Shown: positions 1-3,671 of the stretch, piece by piece
How positions within the stretch are numbered: the stretch's first letter is position 1
Layout of the letters: each line of letters begins with the position of its first letter
Assembly: GCA_900551195.1 (NCBI GenBank)
Contig: URVD01000081.1
Coordinates: 1 to 7,700 of the forward strand
Length of the DNA: 7,700 nucleotides
From: an uncultured Collinsella sp.
GTDB taxonomy: Bacteria > Actinomycetota > Coriobacteriia > Coriobacteriales > Coriobacteriaceae
Direction of reading: 5' to 3'
Made by a program: the position numbers and the translations under genes
Notes under the pieces: model-generated
What the model was told of the DNA's origin: nothing
Seen by the model: the letters and a program-made list of their open reading frames with translations, nothing else
The model's database searches: none

Positions 1-31
1 TCTCGGAAGGCACGTGCAGACCTTTCGTCAT
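1..31 (-). CDS. arcA: Arginine deiminase, second copy (5' end only, cut by window edge)
   Basis: Reading leftward from the ATG at 31-29, the ten visible codons give MTKGLHVPSE. This matches the first ten residues of the complete arginine deiminase at 1879-3120 exactly, and all 31 coding bases are identical. The identity runs on through the ribosome binding site to about base 55 before the leaders diverge. The rest of the gene lies outside the window, so the integrity of its active site cannot be judged. If intact it would hydrolyse L-arginine to citrulline and ammonia. It has its own promoter (-10 at 114-119) and lies downstream of the terminator that closes the arcA-arcT unit, so it is probably transcribed independently. 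It could also be a pseudogene or a divergent paralogue beyond the visible part. Confidence 0.88.
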   Translation of the reverse strand, partial: MTKGLHVPSE

Positions 32-33
32 GG

Positions 34-45
34 CCTCCTACCTTT
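34..45 (-). promoter_or_regulatory. Ribosome binding site of arcA copy 1 with unusual spacing
   Basis: On the minus strand the bases before the ATG read AAAGGTAGGAGGCC. The perfect AGGAGG (39-34) sits only two bases from the start codon, while the weaker AAGG (44-41) has a normal nine-base spacing. The same arrangement is found before arcA copy 2. The N-terminus MTKGLHV is the usual one for arginine deiminases, so the start itself is not in doubt. Confidence 0.7.
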
Positions 46-51
46 CTTTCG

Positions 52-100
52 GGCCCTTGTCAGGGCCGATTCGTTAGCGCCCCTCCGTGTGAGGCGTTAT
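52..100 (-). promoter_or_regulatory. Structured 5' leader of arcA copy 1 (two hairpins)
   Basis: The predicted leader transcript (about 107 to 32) can form two hairpins. The upstream one has CGCCTC (96-91) pairing with GGGGCG (83-78), including one G-U, around a 7-base loop. The downstream one has GGCCC/GGGCC arms (52-56 with 63-67) around a 6-base loop, just ahead of the ribosome binding site. Equivalent hairpins occur in the leader of arcA copy 2 with changed sequence but kept pairing. The pairing is read by eye; function is inferred. Confidence 0.5.
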
Positions 101-113
101 TGCTGACGACATA

Positions 114-119
114 TTTATA
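114..119 (-). promoter_or_regulatory. Predicted -10 box of arcA copy 1 (TATAAA)
   Basis: The minus strand reads GGATATAAAT, giving TATAAA at 119-114, about 83 bases upstream of the ATG. The aligned position before arcA copy 2 reads TATAAC in the same GGATATAA context. No good -35 hexamer is seen 16-18 bases upstream, which fits a promoter that depends on an activator bound at the CCGTTC sites. The predicted transcript start is near 107. Confidence 0.55.
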
Positions 120-150
120 TCCAAAATCAGCTCATACTTCCACCTTGCCC

Positions 151-180
151 CCGAACGGTTTTTTATAGGGGGTGAACGGC
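151..180 (-). promoter_or_regulatory. Tandem CCGTTC operator pair upstream of arcA copy 1
   Basis: On the minus strand, GCCGTTCACC (180-171) is followed by AACCGTTCGG (160-151). The CCGTTC cores (179-174 and 158-153) begin exactly 21 bp apart, two helical turns, so they lie on the same face of the helix. The proximal core ends 33 bp before the -10 box, placing the sites near -49 and -70. Core sequence, spacing and distance to the -10 are the same before arcA copy 2. The binding protein is unknown; an activator using tandem half-sites is inferred. Confidence 0.6.
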
Positions 181-407
181 ATACACATATACTTCACGCA
201 TGGCACACTTCATCTTAATAAAGCGTATTTACGTGCTTAAACGCGTTTTAATCCTAAAATCAAATGGAACTAAACTTTGTTAAACCATCCTCAAATTGCA
301 TATTTCCAATAAAGCTATGAATAGAATTAGCGGTTCACACCGCGTCTCAACCATTTTCATTTTTATTCAGAAAAAAGTTTGTCCTATTCATTTCTGATAA
401 ATAAATT
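181..407. other. AT-rich spacer, no gene seen
   Basis: This stretch is much richer in A and T than the coding regions and holds no convincing gene. The only small ORF with an ATG (317-397, 26 codons) lacks a ribosome binding site. A 5-bp hairpin, GCGGT/ACCGC around TCAC (330-343), is present but has no clear role. The upstream half may add curved DNA behind the operator pair. Confidence 0.5.
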
Positions 408-454
408 ACCGTTTACCAGACGCTTGATACCGTTCACCGGAAACTCAGTATAAG
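408..454 (+). promoter_or_regulatory. Tandem ACCGTT operator pair and possible plus-strand promoter
   Basis: The plus strand carries ACCGTTTACC (408-417) and ACCGTTCACC (429-438), starting exactly 21 bp apart. This is the same spacing and nearly the same sequence as the pairs before both arcA genes, but pointing the other way. A TATAAG box lies at 449-454, 34 bases after the distal core. No plus-strand gene follows before the terminator at 516-556, so a short RNA is the only evident product. Motif and spacing are seen; promoter activity is inferred. Confidence 0.4.
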
Positions 455-515
455 GCCCAGCGGATACCGCCTCGCTTTACGGCCCCATTTGTAACAACTT
501 GACTTCTCGGTATAG

Positions 516-556
516 AAAAACGGACCCGCTTCCCCTAGGGAAACGGGTCCGTTTTC
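516..556 (-). terminator. Bidirectional Rho-independent terminator after arcT
   Basis: A 12-bp perfect stem, AAAACGGACCCG (517-528) with its complement at 544-555, continues after one mismatch with five more pairs (530-534 with 538-542) and closes on a 3-base loop. It is flanked by A5 on the left and T4 on the right, so on either strand the stem is followed by a T-run. It lies 49 bases past the arcT stop codon and would also stop any plus-strand transcript from the 408-454 region. Confidence 0.9.
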
Positions 557-604
557 GATTATCTTCGGCTAATTTGGATAAGGCCCCCGAAGACCATCGG
601 AATC

Positions 605-1729
605 CTAGCGATCGAACTCCGCCAGTGCCTCGCCCAAAAGCCTCAGGCCCTCGCGCAGAACGTCCTCGCTCGCGCAGTAGCCCAGGCGTGCGCCGCAGGG
701 AAGCTCAAAACGGCTACCGGGGACCAGCAGCACTCCCCTCTCGGACAGCAGGCGCCTGCAGAACTCCTCGTCATCCTCGGGAATATCCAGCTGGATAAAC
801 GAGGTGGACACGCCCTGCGGGGCCGTCCAGGAAACGCGATGCTGCGTATCGATCCAAGCCTGCGCGATATCGCGGTTGCCAAACACGATCTTGCGATTGC
901 GCTCGAGAATCTTATCCTTGTGCTCAAGCACATAGGTCGCCAGGGCGTCGTTGAACACACCGCCGCAGATCATGGTGTAATCGCGATAGGTGCGGATGCG
1001 GCTGGATATCTCTTCGTCTGCCAGGACCCAGCCCACGCGGGCCGCAGGTGTCGAATAGGTCTTCGACAACGAGTTGGTGACAATGGCCCTCTCGTACACG
1101 TCGACCATCGACATAAAGGACTCAGTGTTTTCGAGCGGCAGATATACCTCGTCGCACAGCACGTAGGCGCCCACCGAGCGGGCGATCTCGGCAATCTGGC
1201 CGAGCATATCGGCATCGAGCACCGTACCGATGGGGTTAGATGCGTTGTTGATGCAGATGAGCTTGGTGTTGGGACGCACCAAGCGCTTGAGTTCCTCGAT
1301 ATCGGGCTTCCAGCCGAGTTCCTCGCGAAGCTCCCAATACTCGACCTCGGCGCCCAGCGTGCGCGGAATCTCGTAGAGCGGCGCGTAGGTGGGCCACTCG
1401 GCGATAACATGGTCGCCGGGCTCGACCACAGCCATGATGGCGTTGAGGTTAGCGCCCGTGCAGCCATTGGTCTGCAGAATGTGATCGGGATTGACCTCCC
1501 GACGATACAGCTTGGCAACCTCGGCCTTAAACTCCGGCGAGCCCTCGATCCAGCCGTAGTTCATCTTCTCGCGGTCCAGGCGCTCGTAGAACGTGGCGCC
1601 GTCCTGTTCATCGAGCGCGCGCAGCTCGCCCATGGTGAGCGACGAGATCGTCGACTGGGCGATGTCCCACGTGGCGCTCTTCTCCCAAACGTTGAGCCAT
1701 TCCTCAACGCCAATCGTCTTGATGTCCAT
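605..1729 (-). CDS. arcT: PLP-dependent class I/II aminotransferase, ArcT-like
   Basis: A 374-residue fold-type I PLP enzyme that should transfer an amino group between an amino acid and a 2-oxo acid in the cytoplasm. Visible motifs are NASNPIG (cofactor-binding Asn at about 165), DEVY (Asp193, Tyr196), SLSKTY with the Schiff-base Lys at about 223, AARVGW (Arg231, phosphate contact), and a C-terminal ARLGY whose Arg348 is placed to bind the substrate carboxylate. I chose the ATG at 1729 because AAGGAG stands seven bases before it; the longer reading from a TTG at 1783 has no ribosome binding site and would run to the edge of the intercistronic hairpin. It follows arcA copy 2 by 149 bp on the same strand and ends at a strong terminator. 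Transaminase genes called arcT sit in ADI clusters of lactic acid bacteria, and length and context fit. The substrate cannot be read from sequence; related proteins are sometimes annotated as capreomycidine synthase-like. Confidence 0.82.
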   Translation of the reverse strand: MDIKTIGVEEWLNVWEKSATWDIAQSTISSLTMGELRALDEQDGATFYERLDREKMNYGWIEGSPEFKAEVAKLYRREVNPDHILQTNGCTGANLNAIMAVVEPGDHVIAEWPTYAPLYEIPRTLGAEVEYWELREELGWKPDIEELKRLVRPNTKLICINNASNPIGTVLDADMLGQIAEIARSVGAYVLCDEVYLPLENTESFMSMVDVYERAIVTNSLSKTYSTPAARVGWVLADEEISSRIRTYRDYTMICGGVFNDALATYVLEHKDKILERNRKIVFGNRDIAQAWIDTQHRVSWTAPQGVSTSFIQLDIPEDDEEFCRRLLSERGVLLVPGSRFELPCGARLGYCASEDVLREGLRLLGEALAEFDR

Positions 1730-1784
1730 AGCCAAGCTCCTTACAAAAGCAGTCATCCAATCGTGTTGACGTTCCTCATACAAG

Positions 1785-1818
1785 ATTGGGGCGGTGCGAA
1801 AACCCGCACCGCCCCAAT
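1785..1818 (-). terminator. Strong intercistronic hairpin between arcA copy 2 and arcT (partial terminator or RNA-stability element)
   Basis: A perfect 14-bp inverted repeat, ATTGGGGCGGTGCG (1785-1798) with its complement at 1805-1818, around a 6-base loop. On the minus strand the bases after the stem read CTTGTATGAGG, which is not a T-run, unlike the other two terminators here. It may terminate partially or protect the 3' end of the arcA message, reducing arcT expression relative to arcA. A second smaller hairpin, ACATCTA/TAGATGT (1824-1830 with 1839-1845), lies between it and arcA. Confidence 0.6.
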
Positions 1819-1878
1819 GGGAGACATCTAATGGCAGCTAGATGTATGTATTATGACCTGTACGGGTCCTTGAAGACC

Positions 1879-3120
1879 TTAGAGGTCCTCGCGCCAGAAG
1901 GGCATGCTCATGCAGCGCGGGCCGCCGCGGCCGCGGGAGAGCTCGGCGGAGGGCACGACGAGAAGGTCCAGGCCCTCCTTGTACAGCACGTCGTTGGTGA
2001 CGGTGTTGCGCGCGTAGACGCAGATCTTGCCGGGCTCGACGCACAGGGTGTTGGAGCCGTCGTTCCACTGCTCGCGGGAGGCCGCGATCGGGTCGCCGCC
2101 GCCGCAGGGGATCAGCTTGACCTGGTCGACGCCGGTGGCGTCCTCCAGGACGTGCTCGAGGGTGTCCTCGATCAGGCGGATGTTCACGTCGCCCGGGTTC
2201 TTGCCGGCGGTCAGCTCGTAGACGCGCAGGGTGCCCATGATGGCGGGGTGGATCGTGAACTTATCGACGTCGATCTGGGTGAAGACCGTGTCGAGGTGCA
2301 TGAAGGCGCGCGAGACCGGGATGTCGAAGGCCAGGATGCGCTCGACCTTGGAGTCGGAGTTCCAGAAGATGTTCTGGGCCATGACGTCGATCGCGGCGGC
2401 CTGGGTGCGCTGGGAGATGCCGACGGCGAGGGTCTTCTCGTTGATGTTCAGCACGTCGCCGCCCTCGGTGTGGAACTGGCAGTCGCGGCGGAAGTACAGG
2501 GAGACGTCCTTGTAGTCGGGGTGGTACTTGAAGACGTACTTGCCGTACAGGGTCTCGCGGTTGCGGGTGACCGAGTACATGCGGTTGAGGTTGACGCCCT
2601 CGCCGACGACCGCGAACGGGTCGCGGGTGAAGTAGAGGTTGGGCATCGGGTCGATGATCAGGTCGGACTCGGACTCGGAGTTGACCAGGGAGTCGAGGGT
2701 CGTGGACGCCGTGAGGGGCATGTCGATCTCGGACTTGGTCATGCCGGCCATGGTCTTCTTGACGAACTCGAGGTTGTCCTCGATGGAGTCCAGCTTCTCG
2801 CGGACGATCTGCGGCATGTGCTGGCCGCGGATGCCGGCCTCGGCGATGTACTGGTCGGTGAACTCGGCGCGGGCGCCGGGGACCTGGTCGAACACCTCGG
2901 CGACGAGGTTCTCGAGATAGAGGACCTCCACGCCCTGGTCCCTCAGGATCTGGGCGAAGGTGTCGTGCTCCTGCTGCGCGACCTCCAGGAACGGGACGTC
3001 GTCGAACAGGAGTCGCTCGAGCTCGTCGGGCGGCAGGTTGAGGAGCTCGTCGCCGGGACGGTGCAGGCAGACCTTCCTGAGCTTGCCGATCTCGGAAGGC
3101 ACGTGCAGACCTTTCGTCAT
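1879..3120 (-). CDS. arcA: Arginine deiminase (complete, copy 2)
   Basis: Cytoplasmic guanidino-group hydrolase of 413 residues, converting L-arginine to citrulline and ammonia in the ADI pathway, which yields ATP by way of carbamoyl phosphate and raises pH. The full length and the N-terminal GLHVPSEIGKLRKVCLHRPG match the family. All catalytic elements are present: FTRDP (Asp167), HTEGGD (Glu219), FMHLDTVF (His275 and Asp277), and the nucleophile Cys403 in GGPRCMSMPF close to the C-terminus. Codon use is extremely biased towards G/C-ending codons, as expected of a very highly expressed gene. The ATG at 3120-3118 has AGGAGG only two bases away, as in copy 1. It is transcribed leftward from its own promoter and is followed by arcT. 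The later ADI genes (arcB, arcC, the arginine/ornithine antiporter) are not in the window. A second copy begins at the left edge. Confidence 0.97.
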   Translation of the reverse strand: MTKGLHVPSEIGKLRKVCLHRPGDELLNLPPDELERLLFDDVPFLEVAQQEHDTFAQILRDQGVEVLYLENLVAEVFDQVPGARAEFTDQYIAEAGIRGQHMPQIVREKLDSIEDNLEFVKKTMAGMTKSEIDMPLTASTTLDSLVNSESESDLIIDPMPNLYFTRDPFAVVGEGVNLNRMYSVTRNRETLYGKYVFKYHPDYKDVSLYFRRDCQFHTEGGDVLNINEKTLAVGISQRTQAAAIDVMAQNIFWNSDSKVERILAFDIPVSRAFMHLDTVFTQIDVDKFTIHPAIMGTLRVYELTAGKNPGDVNIRLIEDTLEHVLEDATGVDQVKLIPCGGGDPIAASREQWNDGSNTLCVEPGKICVYARNTVTNDVLYKEGLDLLVVPSAELSRGRGGPRCMSMPFWREDL

Positions 3121-3122
3121 GG

Positions 3123-3134
3123 CCTCCTACCTTT
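3123..3134 (-). promoter_or_regulatory. Ribosome binding site of arcA copy 2 with unusual spacing
   Basis: Identical to the site before arcA copy 1: on the minus strand AAAGGTAGGAGGCC precedes the ATG, with AGGAGG two bases away and AAGG nine bases away. The GGCC touching the start codon is also complementary to the GGCC arms of the leader hairpin just upstream, so alternative pairing that hides the site is possible. Confidence 0.65.
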
Positions 3135-3140
3135 CTTTCG

Positions 3141-3186
3141 GGCCTTACTGGCCGAATGTATCAGCGCCCCTCTGTATGGGACGCTG
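3141..3186 (-). promoter_or_regulatory. Structured 5' leader of arcA copy 2 (two hairpins)
   Basis: In the predicted transcript, CAGCGTCCC (3186-3178) pairs with GGGGCGCTG (3170-3162), nine pairs including one G-U, around a 7-base loop. A smaller GGCC/GGCC hairpin (3141-3144 with 3150-3153, 5-base loop) follows just before the ribosome binding site. Compared with copy 1, the right arm GGGGCG is unchanged while the left arm differs at two positions, both still pairing as G-C or G-U. This supports a real RNA structure rather than chance. Confidence 0.55.
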
Positions 3187-3202
3187 CTTGCTGACAGCTC
3201 TA

Positions 3203-3208
3203 GTTATA
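3203..3208 (-). promoter_or_regulatory. Predicted -10 box of arcA copy 2 (TATAAC)
   Basis: The minus strand reads GGATATAACT, giving TATAAC at 3208-3203. It is 3089 bp from the copy 1 box, the same offset as between the two start codons. No convincing -35 hexamer is present. The predicted start is near 3196, giving a leader of about 76 bases. Confidence 0.55.
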
Positions 3209-3241
3209 TCCAAAAACCACCTGCAATTCCACCTCGCCCCC

Positions 3242-3271
3242 GAACGGTCAGCAAAGTGCGATGAACGGTAT
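3242..3271 (-). promoter_or_regulatory. Tandem CCGTTC operator pair upstream of arcA copy 2
   Basis: On the minus strand ATACCGTTCATC (3271-3260) precedes GACCGTTCGG. The cores (3268-3263 and 3247-3242) are 21 bp apart and the proximal core is 33 bp from the -10 box, exactly as in copy 1. The bases between the two cores have largely diverged between copies (TTTTTTATAGG against TCAGCAAAGTG on the plus strand), so the cores and their phase appear to be what is conserved. Confidence 0.62.
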
Positions 3272-3573
3272 ATCGCATATGATTCTCCCATGATGCACTT
3301 CGGTTCTCTAAAGCAGGTTTTCAAAGGTAAATGTTCTTTTTTCTAAGGAATTAAGCTAGATTGCACAAATATTTTCATGTTTAGGAATTGCATAGCTAAA
3401 ACGGTTTTCTGCATATATATGTCGTTTGTCCATGATTCAATTTGGATTCGATTATATTCAGCTCGCAATCATTCTTATTCATACATCCTCACCAGTTGAG
3501 TATGGATATAGATTGTTTCCAAACGAGTTGGACAGTTAGTTGCATGCCTTGTCAGCGTAAGAAGTAGGTAAAG
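3272..3573. other. AT-rich divergent spacer, no gene seen
   Basis: This part of the gap between arcA copy 2 (leftward) and ppk1 (rightward) is AT-rich and holds no credible ORF. A 10-base palindrome CATATATATG (3412-3421) and a weak CATAC/GTATG inverted repeat (3480-3484 with 3500-3504) are present. I could not identify a convincing ppk1 promoter; TTGTCA at 3549-3554 resembles a -35 box but lacks a good -10. Confidence 0.45.
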
Positions 3574-3585
3574 ATACCGTTCACG
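3574..3585 (+). promoter_or_regulatory. Single ACCGTTCAC site upstream of ppk1
   Basis: GATACCGTTCACG at 3574-3586 matches the same motif in the arcA spacer (GATACCGTTCACC at 426-438) at 12 of 13 bases and points towards ppk1, ending about 86 bases before its start codon. No partner lies 21 bp away. It may be an operator for ppk1 or a remnant of the duplication that produced the two arcA regions. Confidence 0.35.
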
Positions 3586-3645
3586 CGATACGTCCGTGCC
3601 ATAGGCCGACTAAATTGAGACAATAGTGAATAGTGTTAGGCAACC

Positions 3646-3660
3646 GTCCCCCACGGGGAC
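3646..3660 (+). promoter_or_regulatory. Small hairpin just upstream of the ppk1 start
   Basis: GTCCCC (3646-3651) pairs with GGGGAC (3655-3660) around a 3-base CAC loop, ending 11 bases before the ATG at 3672. It occupies the place where a ribosome binding site would be expected, and no strong Shine-Dalgarno sequence is seen. Translational control is possible but unproven. Confidence 0.35.
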
Positions 3661-3671
3661 TGAACGGACAG

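Noticed and set aside
330..343. GCGGT/ACCGC hairpin with TCAC loop followed by scattered T-runs
   Set aside because: A 5-bp stem is short, the T-runs begin well away from it, and no gene ends nearby on that strand, so a terminator or operator call is not supported.
317..397. 26-codon ORF in the AT-rich spacer (MNRISGSHRV...)
   Set aside because: No ribosome binding site, no recognisable motif, and length expected by chance in AT-rich DNA.
499..798. Plus-strand 99-residue ORF starting next to the terminator
   Set aside because: It begins with a non-ATG codon, runs through the terminator stem and then lies antisense to the conserved 3' end of arcT; its Arg/Pro-rich composition is typical of a GC-rich shadow frame.
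1727..1783. Longer arcT reading frame from a TTG at 1783 or an ATG at 1756
   Set aside because: Neither has a Shine-Dalgarno sequence, whereas the ATG at 1729 has AAGGAG at ideal spacing.
839..1831. 330-residue plus-strand ORF opposite arcT
   Set aside because: It mirrors the codon phase of the conserved aminotransferase and has no start signal; a shadow.
1786..3264. 492-residue plus-strand ORF opposite arcA
   Set aside because: It is the antisense image of arcA, rich in Val, Leu, Gly and Asp as expected from reversed GC-biased codons, and runs past the gene into the promoter. The arginine deiminase frame has all catalytic motifs.
3412..3421. CATATATATG palindrome
   Set aside because: A simple alternating AT palindrome in an AT-rich spacer; likely chance.
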